DNA of 25,998 nt from CAYRWR01 sp964537555 (GTDB taxonomy: Bacteria; Spirochaetota; Brevinematia; Brevinematales; CAYRWR01): positions 1 through 25,998 of the forward strand of contig CAZIAD010000047.1 of assembly GCA_964537555.1 (NCBI GenBank). Direction: 5' to 3'. Made by a program: the position numbers and the translations under genes. The notes below the pieces were generated by a model. It was not told where the DNA came from and did no database searches. It worked only from the letters and a program-made list of their open reading frames with translations. Below, in pieces: positions 7,814 to 15,096 of this stretch; the stretch's first letter is position 1; each line of letters opens with the position of its first letter.

Positions 7814-8401
7814 ATGAAAAAGACCGCTGTTTTTTTACTGGTACTGTGGGGCCTCATGGGATGTGGGGGCAGGCCGGGCTTAAAGCCGGAAAAGCAGGAT
7901 CCGGCCGGTACCGTAGTATGGAACATCTATGCCTACGGGGTCATCAGCGGGGCCTATAACTACCGGACCGGGCTCATCGAGTGGCACACTGCCTCCTTCG
8001 GGGACATTGCCGCGGTGTGGAACCCCCTCAGTAATAGCGTAGAAGTCAAAAAAGCGGGCTTTGGTGAGATAACGGGGGCCTGGCATGCGGTCTCCAATAA
8101 AGTGTACTGGTACCGGAATCCCATCGGGGATATCGCCGCCGTGTATAATCCCATCCTGGAGCAGATCGAGGTGAAGAAGACACCCTCCGGATACATCGCC
8201 GGGGCTTTTAATATCGACCGGGGCCTGGTGGAGTGGTACCACAGTCCGGACGAGGACATCGCCGCCGTGTACAATCCCCTCAGCAGAGCGGTGGAGCTAA
8301 AAAAAGCTCAGCATGGACGGATCAGCGGGGTATTTCTCCCTCCCGATGGGGAGGCCTGGCTGCAGTTTCTGCGGGAACAGGGGATCTATAGTAATATTTA
8401 G
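7814..8401 (+). CDS. Lipoprotein of seven 21-residue repeats, 195 aa
   Basis: The start at 7814 follows GGGGAG by five bases; it gives a clean lipoprotein signal (residues 1-17, lipobox LMGC with Cys17), whereas the longer frame from 7697 has no such start. After a short linker the whole mature protein consists of seven tandem units of exactly 21 residues: the triplets ISG/IAA/ITG/IAA/IAG/IAA/ISG begin at residues 44, 65, 86, 107, 128, 149 and 170. Units alternate between type A (I-S/A-G-A, then VEW or similar) and type B (GDIAAVYNPLS, then VEVKK), so the true period is a 42-residue pair. This suggests a beta-solenoid or beta-roll on the cell surface or in the periplasm. The function is unknown. 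Confidence 0.85.
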   Translation: MKKTAVFLLVLWGLMGCGGRPGLKPEKQDPAGTVVWNIYAYGVISGAYNYRTGLIEWHTASFGDIAAVWNPLSNSVEVKKAGFGEITGAWHAVSNKVYWYRNPIGDIAAVYNPILEQIEVKKTPSGYIAGAFNIDRGLVEWYHSPDEDIAAVYNPLSRAVELKKAQHGRISGVFLPPDGEAWLQFLREQGIYSNI

Positions 8402-8425
8402 GTCCCGGCAGTGACGGCCCGCCCT

Positions 8426-9382
8426 CTACTTGCCCCCCAGGGCAAAGGGCTTGGTCTTCAGCGAAAACAGCTCTCTTTTCTTTTCTATGCGGAAATGATA
8501 GAAAAATCTTATCCTTCCCCAGCTAATGGTCTTTTTACAGAATACGGCCTGCCTGTACCACTCCCCTTTCATGTCCAGGCAGCCCAGCTCCCCGCTGGTC
8601 AAAGACTGAAAATATTCTTTCCCCCGGGAAAAACCCAGAAAACCTTTATTAAGGCTGAATTTGGCGCCCAGCAGGAAGCCATCCTTTAAGAATGGTGACA
8701 GGCATTTGGCATCTATCATAAGGGATAGAATGTGGGCATTGTCTTCTGTTATAGCCTGTATGTCACTTTTATGGAATTTCAGTCGGATGGTCTGGGAGTT
8801 ACTCTGCTGGATAAAGTCCATTTGTTCGGGGAGGAGAGCACTTTTGCCATAGCGGTGCTTCTTGGCGAACTGGGAGTAGAGGGTGAGGGTGGTACCACGC
8901 ACTATCTGATAGCGGTAATAGTTTTCCTGGTAGCGCAGCCTCCACTTCTTAGTGAGATTGATAAAGAATCTTTCTATGTCATCCCACAGGTCTTTGCCCA
9001 GCATATAGGCCCCGAATATGGAGACTATGGACTCTACCGAAAACAGATCATCGGGTTTCAGCTTAAAAAAAATGAGCGTGATGACCCCTCCCAGAAACAG
9101 TCCAAACAGGTACTTCATAATGGCGTGTATCTGACTGTAGGCTGAACGGTTGTGGCTCAGAATATCCTTTACATACTCTTCAAAGGGAGAGAAGCTAATA
9201 TCCTGCGCGCTGATATTCCGGTTAAAGGGATAGAGCACCAGGTGGCATTCTATGGAGTCATACCCCCTGAGGAGGCTGAGATTGTTCAGCTCCACGTCAA
9301 AAATGTTCTTAATTTTCTTATTGCGCTTTATAGACAGTATTCCTTCGGGAATCAGGACTGGTCTTTTCTTTTTATCCGACAT
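8426..9382 (-). CDS. Unknown protein with central membrane hairpin, 318 aa
   Basis: I do not recognise it. The N-terminal ~100 residues are soluble and basic at the start (KKKRP). A hydrophobic segment follows at about residues 91-110 (YLFGLFLGGVITLIFF), then a second, weaker one at about 118-135, and a basic soluble C-terminal half that ends KPFALGGK. The layout is of an inner-membrane protein with both large domains on the same side. I chose ATG at 9382 because AAGGGG lies five bases before it; a GTG two codons earlier would overlap that site. It converges on the repeat lipoprotein gene with a 24-base gap. Confidence 0.65.
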   Translation of the reverse strand: MSDKKKRPVLIPEGILSIKRNKKIKNIFDVELNNLSLLRGYDSIECHLVLYPFNRNISAQDISFSPFEEYVKDILSHNRSAYSQIHAIMKYLFGLFLGGVITLIFFKLKPDDLFSVESIVSIFGAYMLGKDLWDDIERFFINLTKKWRLRYQENYYRYQIVRGTTLTLYSQFAKKHRYGKSALLPEQMDFIQQSNSQTIRLKFHKSDIQAITEDNAHILSLMIDAKCLSPFLKDGFLLGAKFSLNKGFLGFSRGKEYFQSLTSGELGCLDMKGEWYRQAVFCKKTISWGRIRFFYHFRIEKKRELFSLKTKPFALGGK

Positions 9383-9507
9383 AAGCACCCCTTCTCAGGA
9401 TTTTACCGTACTGGAATAGATTGTACTATCCAGCGGTATAAAGCTCAAATCATAGGGCTCCTTTTTGATCAGAAACAGTCTTATCACCTAAGCTTGCCGG
9501 GAATGAC

Positions 9508-9536
9508 TTGCATAATCTCTACTGCCCTATTATTAT
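9508..9536 (+). promoter_or_regulatory. Sigma70-type promoter for the 9557 operon
   Basis: TTGCAT at 9508-9513, a 17-base spacer, and TATTAT at 9531-9536. The predicted transcript would start near 9543, leaving a very short leader containing GGAGG. Confidence 0.5.
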
Positions 9537-9556
9537 AGGGGAAAGCGGAGGTGAGG

Positions 9557-9910
9557 ATGGAAGAAGAAAACATCTTTGAGGACTACAAAGCTGCTGCCCG
9601 TTTTGTGGAAAAGGTAGCAGTAACACAGGAAGATCTCACCGTCCTTTACCGGAATGGCGAATCGGAAGCACATCCCTTCAGTACATTCAAAAAAGTCACT
9701 GTCATCACTACAGACCAGGGTCCTTTGGTGGACGATGTGTTCTGGCTCATACTGTGTGACACTATCCTCATGATAGCTCAGGGTACACCCGGAGAGGATA
9801 AGCTGCTCCAACGGCTGCAGGAGCTGCCCGGATTCAGCAATGAACAGGTCATCAAGGCTATATCCTGCTCTGATAATGCAGCATTTCCGGTATGGGAAAA
9901 GCCGGAATAA
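9557..9910 (+). CDS. Conserved small bacterial protein of unknown function, 117 aa
   Basis: The pattern VITTDQGPLVDDVFWLI followed by a Pro-Gly-Glu turn, LLQRLQELPGF, and a terminal CSDNAAFPVW recalls a widespread family of small uncharacterised proteins known mainly in Proteobacteria (members share TTDxGPxxxDVFW, LQxLPGFDN and TDNxxFxxW). I recall this from memory and no function is known. The ATG at 9557 is preferred because GGAGG lies five bases before it; a GTG two codons upstream overlaps the site. It is followed 14 bases later by the gene at 9925, so the two form an operon. Confidence 0.75.
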   Translation: MEEENIFEDYKAAARFVEKVAVTQEDLTVLYRNGESEAHPFSTFKKVTVITTDQGPLVDDVFWLILCDTILMIAQGTPGEDKLLQRLQELPGFSNEQVIKAISCSDNAAFPVWEKPE

Positions 9911-9924
9911 GGAGGGGCATTGCT

Positions 9925-10464
9925 ATGTCGATGACCTTAAAAGAGATTATCTTTTATATCTTCTCTTTAGTTTTTGTTGCAGGCTTTCAAAGTGTCAGAA
10001 ACTGCTCCATGGGCGGTGAAGTGCAGGGGGCCTTTCATTTCCTGGGAAAGTATCCCAACCACTCTACCAGCCATGTCAATCTGGATGGAATCCCTCATTT
10101 CTGGCTGTTCCTGGATGTTGAATGGGAGGATCCCGGATTGGAACTATTTTATGATATTATCCTCATCCGGGAAAAAGAGATGATGGGTGTGGATAATGAT
10201 AAAGATGGTATCTACGATGAGTTCATACTGAGCAGGGCAGAAGAAGAAGTTACTAACATCCGCTGTATCAGTAAAAAATTGAACCGTAAAATATACTTTC
10301 AGGAATTATTTCTCAAAGGCACAAAGAAGCTGCATTTCAGAGGCGAACTTGATCTTCCCTATCTATACCTGGAGCCTGCAGAATATACGATATTTATTAA
10401 CCCCCTTATTCAGGATACTAATCATACTTTTTTTGAACATTTCATTGAGCTTCATGGCCACTGA
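9925..10464 (+). CDS. Probable exported protein with Ca-loop motif, 179 aa
   Basis: AAGGAGGGG lies seven bases before the ATG at 9925, which is preferred over an ATG 33 bases upstream. Residues 5-22 are hydrophobic (IIFYIFSLVFVAG), giving a signal peptide or an anchor. At about residues 90-99 DNDKDGIYDEF is a DxDxDGxxDE loop of the kind found in EF-hands and thrombospondin type 3 repeats, which bind calcium. The remainder is a beta-rich domain with no recognised family. It is the second gene of the operon that starts at 9557; the CBM lipoprotein gene follows behind its own promoter. Confidence 0.65.
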   Translation: MSMTLKEIIFYIFSLVFVAGFQSVRNCSMGGEVQGAFHFLGKYPNHSTSHVNLDGIPHFWLFLDVEWEDPGLELFYDIILIREKEMMGVDNDKDGIYDEFILSRAEEEVTNIRCISKKLNRKIYFQELFLKGTKKLHFRGELDLPYLYLEPAEYTIFINPLIQDTNHTFFEHFIELHGH

Positions 10465-10466
10465 AA

Positions 10467-10480
10467 TGTAAGCGCTTACT
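10467..10480. promoter_or_regulatory. LacI/CcpA (cre)-type operator
   Basis: TGTAAGCGCTTACT contains the perfect 12-bp palindrome GTAAGCGCTTAC (10468-10479) centred on CG. It fits the catabolite-responsive-element consensus TGWAANCGNTNWCA at all but the last base, and in general the operators of the LacI/GalR repressor family. It abuts the -35 box (10480-10485) of the promoter for the carbohydrate-binding lipoprotein, so a bound regulator would compete with or contact RNA polymerase. No LacI-family gene is in the window. Confidence 0.7.
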
Positions 10481-10508
10481 TGACCTCTTTTCCGAAATCT
10501 GGTAAAAT
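10480..10508 (+). promoter_or_regulatory. Strong sigma70-type promoter for the CBM lipoprotein
   Basis: TTGACC (10480-10485), an exact 17-base spacer, and TAAAAT (10503-10508), with the start codon 35 bases downstream. The operator palindrome overlaps its upstream edge by one base. Confidence 0.75.
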
Positions 10509-10542
10509 ATAGGCCTAATAATAATGAATTAGGGGTTGTTGT

Positions 10543-11364
10543 ATGAAAAAAGTGCTGAGTATTATGTTTGTAATTGCCATGTTTTTTGCAGTCTCCTGTT
10601 CTGTACAGGGCATCGACACGGATCTGGCCGGTAAAGCAGTAGTCAATGGTTATGGTGAGGGCACCATGGTAAAGCTGTTCTACGGAGAGGTAGAAGCTTA
10701 TGGTACCGCGCCTCAGTATTACCTGAACTTTAACGGTGCTATCGAAATAGAAAATGCTGCCTACCAGAAAGAAGTGACTATTCACTGGGCCTATGTGGAC
10801 TATGACGGCACACCTAACAGTGTGTGGTTTGATACCCCCGCAGTCTATGCCAAGAGCCTGGCTAATAACAAAGAACTGTGGAGATGGTCCAGAGACGGTA
10901 TTTCTGTACCCTTCCGCGGCTCTGTGATGATCAGATTTGCTATCAAGTACAAAGTAAACGGCGTAGAGTACTGGGACAACAACGATGGTAAAGACTATAT
11001 CACCGGAGTGAGTTACTTCTGGACCATCGATAGAATGGTATTCGGCAAGAGCGAAGTAGCCCTGCTCAATTCCAGAATGTTCCATACTATCTCTGAGACA
11101 CCTTCTACCATATTCACCGGAGAAGTCTACACCGCAGAAAAATTTGACGGCGGCAGTGTGAACCTGGTCTATTCTACTGACAACTGGCAGACTGTTCAGA
11201 CCAAGGCTCTGACTTCAAATATGTATAATGACAATGACTGGACCTTCTATGTAGAGTTTCCCGGAGAAGTCAACGAGGTAGTCTATGTGTTCAGTTATGA
11301 CCATGACGGCTATACTTCATGGGATGATAACTTCGATGAAGACCACCACATGCTGATACCTTAA
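10543..11364 (+). CDS. Lipoprotein with two CBM21-like carbohydrate-binding modules
   Basis: The lipoprotein signal is residues 1-19 (lipobox AVSC, Cys19). Two related beta-sandwich modules follow. In the first (about 39-156) a long strand region with buried Trp residues leads to FAIKYKVNGVEYWDNNDGKDY (in pieces: FAIKY 132-136, WDNNDGKDY 144-152), the hallmark of CBM21, the starch/glycogen-binding module also found in glycogen-targeting phosphatase subunits. The second (about 185-272) repeats the pattern with STDNW at 211-215 and SWDDNFDEDH at 259-268. No catalytic domain is present, so a role in holding alpha-glucan at the cell surface or sensing it is inferred. A LacI-type operator controls the promoter, and a terminator follows, so it is a single-gene unit. 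Confidence 0.8.
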   Translation: MKKVLSIMFVIAMFFAVSCSVQGIDTDLAGKAVVNGYGEGTMVKLFYGEVEAYGTAPQYYLNFNGAIEIENAAYQKEVTIHWAYVDYDGTPNSVWFDTPAVYAKSLANNKELWRWSRDGISVPFRGSVMIRFAIKYKVNGVEYWDNNDGKDYITGVSYFWTIDRMVFGKSEVALLNSRMFHTISETPSTIFTGEVYTAEKFDGGSVNLVYSTDNWQTVQTKALTSNMYNDNDWTFYVEFPGEVNEVVYVFSYDHDGYTSWDDNFDEDHHMLIP

Positions 11365-11381
11365 GTATAATATCTATTTTA

Positions 11382-11415
11382 AAATCCCCTGTCTTAAGAC
11401 GGGGGATTTTTTTTG
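11382..11415 (+). terminator. Rho-independent terminator of the CBM lipoprotein gene
   Basis: AAATCCCC-T-GTC-TTAA-GAC-G-GGGGATTT forms a stem interrupted by one T-G pair, followed by a run of T residues (11407-11414). It lies 18 bases after the stop codon. Confidence 0.85.
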
Positions 11416-11467
11416 GAATTTTTCTACTATATAGTATAGTATTTAGCCTATAAAGAGGAGTACTGCT

Positions 11468-11824
11468 ATGGAAAAGAAGAATTATACATCAATAGACCAG
11501 TATATTTCGGACTTTGAGGGAGAGGTACAGTCCAGACTGAAACAGATACGCTCCCTCATCAGGGAATGTGCCCCTGAGGCTACCGAAAAGATCAGCTATC
11601 AGATGCCTACTTTTTACCTCAAGGGAAACCTGGTCCATTTCGCCGCCTTTGCAAAGCATATCGGTTTCTATCCCGCCCCTTCCGGCATCACAGCCTTTGA
11701 AGAAGAGCTGGCTCCATACAAACATGGAAAAGGGTCCATACAGTTTCCCCTGGACCAGACCCTGCCCCTGGACCTGATCCGCAGGATAGTGGCCTACCGC
11801 TTGGAACAGAATATCAAGAAGTAG
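11468..11824 (+). CDS. DUF1801 / YdhG-like protein, 118 aa
   Basis: The order of motifs is that of the DUF1801 (YdhG/Fra-like, CyaY-related) family: EKISYQMPTFYLKG (about 39-52), a strand with FAAFAKHIGFYP (57-68), YKHGKGSIQFPLD (82-94), and a closing helix LIRRIVAYRLEQN. Members are small cytoplasmic proteins; one Bacillus relative has been described as an iron chaperone, but most have no tested function. GAGGAG lies 8 bases before the ATG. It is transcribed separately from the CBM lipoprotein gene, whose terminator lies between them. Confidence 0.88.
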   Translation: MEKKNYTSIDQYISDFEGEVQSRLKQIRSLIRECAPEATEKISYQMPTFYLKGNLVHFAAFAKHIGFYPAPSGITAFEEELAPYKHGKGSIQFPLDQTLPLDLIRRIVAYRLEQNIKK

Positions 11825-11905
11825 GCCTGTGTTTGAATCGGGGATATATATATAGCCTTTTGGAGTTACCTTTCAAAACCTGTCGTGAAAACAGGCTTTA
11901 CCCTC

Positions 11906-11933
11906 TTGCATTATTCTCAATATAGCTTAAAAT
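11906..11933 (+). promoter_or_regulatory. Sigma70-type promoter for the VOC gene
   Basis: TTGCAT (11906-11911), a 16-base spacer, and TAAAAT (11928-11933), 24 bases before the ATG at 11958. A 5-bp hairpin (CCTGT/ACAGG, near 11879-11895) precedes it and may mark the end of the 11468 transcript. Confidence 0.5.
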
Positions 11934-11957
11934 AGTTTAAAACTCTGGAGTCAAAAT

Positions 11958-12326
11958 ATGAAATTCTGCTGGACTACTATTACAGTACAGGATATGAAAA
12001 GATCCCTGGACTTTTACCAGAAGGTCCTGGGGCTGAGGCTTATTCAGACTATGCAGCCTAACCCCTCCATGGAGATCTCCTTCCTGGGAGAGGGGGACAC
12101 CCAGGTCGAACTCATCTGGAGCGCGGATCACAAGGCCCCGGCTTTTGGCCCGGATATTTCCCTGGGCTTTGAAGTAGACTCCTTAGAACAGGTGACTGCC
12201 TTTTTAGAGACTAAAGGCATATCCCTGCATTCAGGGCCGGTGCAGCCTAACCCTTTTATCCGTTTCGCTTACATTCTCGATCCTGACGGATTAAAGATAC
12301 AGCTGGTAGAAAACATCAGGCATTAA
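11958..12326 (+). CDS. VOC-family (glyoxalase/dioxygenase fold) protein, 122 aa
   Basis: Two beta-alpha-beta-beta-beta modules are readable: TTITVQDMKRSLDFYQKVLGL (about 6-26, in pieces ITVQDM and FYQKVLGL) and, in the second half, LGFEVDSLEQVTAFLETKG followed by the family's closing FAYILDPDGLKIQLVE. A metal-binding Glu is present in that last strand (VE) and another in VELIW. This is the pattern of lactoylglutathione lyase-like proteins; substrate is not predictable. GGAG lies 7 bases before the ATG. The HD hydrolase gene starts 25 bases after its stop. Confidence 0.88.
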   Translation: MKFCWTTITVQDMKRSLDFYQKVLGLRLIQTMQPNPSMEISFLGEGDTQVELIWSADHKAPAFGPDISLGFEVDSLEQVTAFLETKGISLHSGPVQPNPFIRFAYILDPDGLKIQLVENIRH

Positions 12327-12351
12327 CATAAACATAGGGAGAGGAGATACC

Positions 12352-12765
12352 ATGACACTTGCTGAAAAAGCCTGTGAATTTGCACGGGCCCGGCACGAGG
12401 GCCAGTTCCGCCGTGACGGAGTGACACCCTACTTTACGCATTGTGAGAAAGTAGCCTCCCTTCTGGATGATGAGACGGAGAAGGCCGTGGCGTATTGTCA
12501 TGATCTCATAGAGGACGGAAGGGCCAGCTATGAAGAAGTGGAACAGGAGCTGGGCCCTATGGTGGCTCAGAATGTGCTGCGGCTCACTCATGAAAAAAGT
12601 GACGACTATATTAGCTATATACTGCGCTTCAGAGACCCGGACTATAAACTGGCCCGGGCTGTGAAGATCGCCGATATGGTGTCTAATCTTTCAGACAATC
12701 CCACTGAAAAGCAGATCATCAAGTATCACCAGGCCCTGCGCATCCTGACCGCTTTGCAGGAATAA
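12352..12765 (+). CDS. HD-domain hydrolase, MESH1/RelA-SpoT hydrolase-like, 137 aa
   Basis: The order of motifs matches the hydrolase half of RelA/SpoT proteins and the free-standing MESH1 type: HEGQFRRDGVTPYFTH (15-30), CHDLIED (49-55), and VKIADMVSNL (104-113). The metal set His30, His50-Asp51 and Asp108 is complete, as is Glu54-Asp55. No synthetase domain is present. Hydrolysis of (p)ppGpp to GDP/GTP is the known role of close relatives, but other HD proteins of this size act on other nucleotides, so the substrate is inferred. GAGGAG precedes the ATG. The GNAT gene begins 9 bases after its stop, suggesting translational coupling. Confidence 0.85.
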   Translation: MTLAEKACEFARARHEGQFRRDGVTPYFTHCEKVASLLDDETEKAVAYCHDLIEDGRASYEEVEQELGPMVAQNVLRLTHEKSDDYISYILRFRDPDYKLARAVKIADMVSNLSDNPTEKQIIKYHQALRILTALQE

Positions 12766-12774
12766 AGATAATGT

Positions 12775-13215
12775 ATGGCTAGCAGATCAATAACTTTCAG
12801 AAAAGCTACCCCTGATGATATAGACTACCTCCTCTCTCTACGTGAATCTACTATGAAGACCCACTTTGAAAATACCGGTACAGCCTACGAGGCAGACTTC
12901 CAGTACCAGCGGGTACTATACGGACTGGATTATGCCCTCATCCTGGTCATAGACGGACAGGACAGCGGCCTCCTAAAGCTCAACCGCCAGGTATCACCCT
13001 GGGAACTGGTTCAGATCCAGATCGCTCCCCGGCATCAGAACCAGGGCCTGGGGGATCTCATCCTGAAGCAGGTCATTACAGATGCAAAAACCGCCGGAGA
13101 GGATATCCTCTTAAATGTCCTCAAAGGCAGTCCGGCCCGCCGGCTCTATGAGAGAAACGGATTTTCATTGCTGAGTGAAAAAGGGATTTCACTATGCATG
13201 AAGTGGAGAGCATAG
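12775..13215 (+). CDS. GNAT family N-acetyltransferase, 146 aa
   Basis: The N-terminal ITFRKATPDDIDYLLSL is the usual first strand and helix. The acetyl-CoA loop is in QIQIAPRHQNQGLGDLIL (about 81-98, QNQGLG fits QxxGxG), and RLYERNGF (about 122-129) is the conserved end motif. It lies 9 bases after the HD hydrolase gene and its ribosome site (AGGAATAAAG) overlaps that gene's end, so the two are read together. The acceptor substrate is unknown. Confidence 0.88.
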   Translation: MASRSITFRKATPDDIDYLLSLRESTMKTHFENTGTAYEADFQYQRVLYGLDYALILVIDGQDSGLLKLNRQVSPWELVQIQIAPRHQNQGLGDLILKQVITDAKTAGEDILLNVLKGSPARRLYERNGFSLLSEKGISLCMKWRA

Positions 13216-13312
13216 CAGTAGTTACTACAACATCTGATAGGTTTCAACTACGGTGTTAAATCTTCGACCACCCATCAACTTCCCAAACGGTTGCATCATT
13301 GATACAAACAGA

Positions 13313-13990
13313 TCAGTCCTCTGTTAGTTGACCGTCTTCATTATAGCATTCCACATAGCCCGGATCGTGTCCCCACCGGATCACATGGTTCCTGCGATAA
13401 TCCAAAGCCGTGTAATACCCTGGGATTTGCCTCAGGAATTCCCGCCTTTCCGGATTTATGATGACATTGTAAAGAGAACAGTTCCATTCCCTTCCGGGGA
13501 GGGGGATAAATTGTACCAACTGATTCTTAAAACCTCTGGGGAAAGAGGCAATAACAAGAAAACCGTTGACGATATTTCCCTGGAGGGCATCCGCTTCCCT
13601 GATATAATGAGCCAGGATTTGGCGGTAATACGCAAGGACCCGGGGTTCTATTCCGGGATCTTTACTGATCCAATCGTTAGTATGCTCCAGTCGGACATGT
13701 ATATACACCGACGCCTTTGTGACCAATATCCTGCCATAAGAAAAATCCTCCGGGAGCTGGACCAGACTGGAGTGTCCCTGGAAATATTCCTCAAAGCTTT
13801 TCCCGCTACAGTCCAGCCAGGAGATTTCACGGGGTGGAGTCAGAAGGGATAGCATACTGTATTCACTGGGCAGAAACAGCACCTTTCCCTATACTTCCAT
13901 TGTGCAGCTATAACTGTCATATACGGGCTCGGTTTCAATCTTACTGCAGGACAAGCAGCAAAGCAGTAAAAATATAAGTAACTTTTTCAT
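13313..13990 (-). pseudogene. Lipoprotein gene interrupted by an in-frame TAG
   Basis: Reading from ATG at 13990 (AAGGAAG six bases before it) gives MKKLLIFLLLCCLSCSK, a clean lipoprotein signal with lipobox CLSC. The frame runs 33 codons and meets TAG at 13889-13891, then continues open in the same frame for another 191 codons to a stop at 13313. The downstream part has no start with a usable ribosome site (a GTG at 13882 is jammed against AGGGA). So this looks like one lipoprotein gene of about 225 codons with a nonsense mutation, perhaps CAG to TAG, or a base-calling error. The downstream part is a basic, aromatic-rich soluble domain that I do not recognise. It follows the SH3b gene by 12 bases, as in an operon. 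Confidence 0.65.
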
Positions 13991-14002
13991 TCCATCTTCC
14001 TT

Positions 14003-15004
14003 TTAACCGGGATCATTATCGCTGTAACGGATTTCATATATAGTGAAAAGATTTCCATTTTTTTTACAGTATAACTCCAGGGTATATTCCGCCCCCATAT
14101 AAAACACTATTTTCTTTTCAAAGCACAGTATTTCGTATCTTGTGTTATCGGGGTATTCGGGGTCGGGGAGAAACACCGCGCAATTATTTATAAATGAGAA
14201 TTTCTTCTGATGATAACCTCTAGCCGAGGAATATTTAACCTTTTCATCATACCAGCCTTCCCCGTCGGTGTACACTTTGATCTGTATGGTCCGCTTGATG
14301 TCAGCAGCGCTATTATAGGTATATTCCCCGTCAGTACTGCCATCCACCCGGTTGTCGTCATGATAGATCAGTTTGATGTGTGAAGTGGTGAAATATTTTT
14401 CCAGGGACTTCTGTTTTTGAAAAGAGTAGATAAAGGATTCCGCCCAGGCCTGAAACTGGGGGTCACGATAGGGGTTTTCCGAATCCAGCATGATAAACGG
14501 GACCCACCCGTTGACAGATTGGTTGGATACCCAGGTCCACGGGTCAAAATTGGTATACCCGTAGTCATCCACCCCTTTTACAACACGCTCCCATCCCAGG
14601 TAAAAAAATATCTGAGATGTATCCAGTCTTTGTAGTCTGCGGCCTTCCGGGGAATCATGGAGAAATATATTTTCCTGGTCATCCCGGGTCCAGATCAGGT
14701 CCTTCAGTCCCCCGGCAAAGACCCACCCCTGCACCCCTTCTTTGGTCTGGATATAATAAAACGGCGCCGTGTACACCTTCCCTCCTAGTGTGGCACTGAC
14801 CTTGTTTGTTCCGGCCACTCCGGATATACGCACGATCTCGCCCTCCAACAGGTAACCGATCACCTTTGAGTTCAGAGAGGGAGCTGTCCGGATACTCAGG
14901 CGGTCAACCCAGCTCATCTGGTATTTTTGAGTGTCTACAAAAAGAGAGGGAAGGGGTTTAATGGTAAACACCAGAAAAAATAAAACTAAAGACGAATACT
15001 TCAT
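14003..15004 (-). CDS. Exported protein with SH3b domain, 333 aa
   Basis: The start at 15004 is chosen because GGATGG lies three to eight bases before it and it begins a signal peptide (MKYSSLVLFFLVF, then PLPSLF); the longer frame from 15073 buries this. Residues about 33-95 are a bacterial SH3 domain: LSIRTAPSLNSKVIGYL, GEIVRISG, and a closing GVQGWVFAGGL. A second GWV turn (VNGWVPF) lies further on, suggesting a second, degenerate copy. The C-terminal half is beta-rich with no recognised family. Bacterial SH3b domains often bind cell-wall peptides, which would suit a periplasmic location. It heads the operon with the broken lipoprotein gene. Confidence 0.75.
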   Translation of the reverse strand: MKYSSLVLFFLVFTIKPLPSLFVDTQKYQMSWVDRLSIRTAPSLNSKVIGYLLEGEIVRISGVAGTNKVSATLGGKVYTAPFYYIQTKEGVQGWVFAGGLKDLIWTRDDQENIFLHDSPEGRRLQRLDTSQIFFYLGWERVVKGVDDYGYTNFDPWTWVSNQSVNGWVPFIMLDSENPYRDPQFQAWAESFIYSFQKQKSLEKYFTTSHIKLIYHDDNRVDGSTDGEYTYNSAADIKRTIQIKVYTDGEGWYDEKVKYSSARGYHQKKFSFINNCAVFLPDPEYPDNTRYEILCFEKKIVFYMGAEYTLELYCKKNGNLFTIYEIRYSDNDPG

Positions 15005-15096
15005 AGACCATCCATCCAAAAATTGTATAACACTAATTTTCTTATCCCCAGCCGGGCAAACGTTTCTCTTCAATAGAATTATTAAAAATGTATTGA

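Noticed and set aside
10363..11085. Minus-strand open frame of 240 codons opposite the CBM lipoprotein gene
   Set aside because: The plus strand has promoter, operator, signal peptide, domain motifs and terminator.
11425..11436. Palindrome TACTATATAGTA before the DUF1801 gene
   Set aside because: Almost all A/T, likely part of a promoter region and expected by chance in such sequence.
13889..13891. TAG in the lipoprotein gene as a reassigned sense codon
   Set aside because: TAG ends clearly complete genes here (aroC, the GNAT gene ending at 13215), so TAG is a normal stop in this organism. Local recoding cannot be excluded, but no signal for it is visible.
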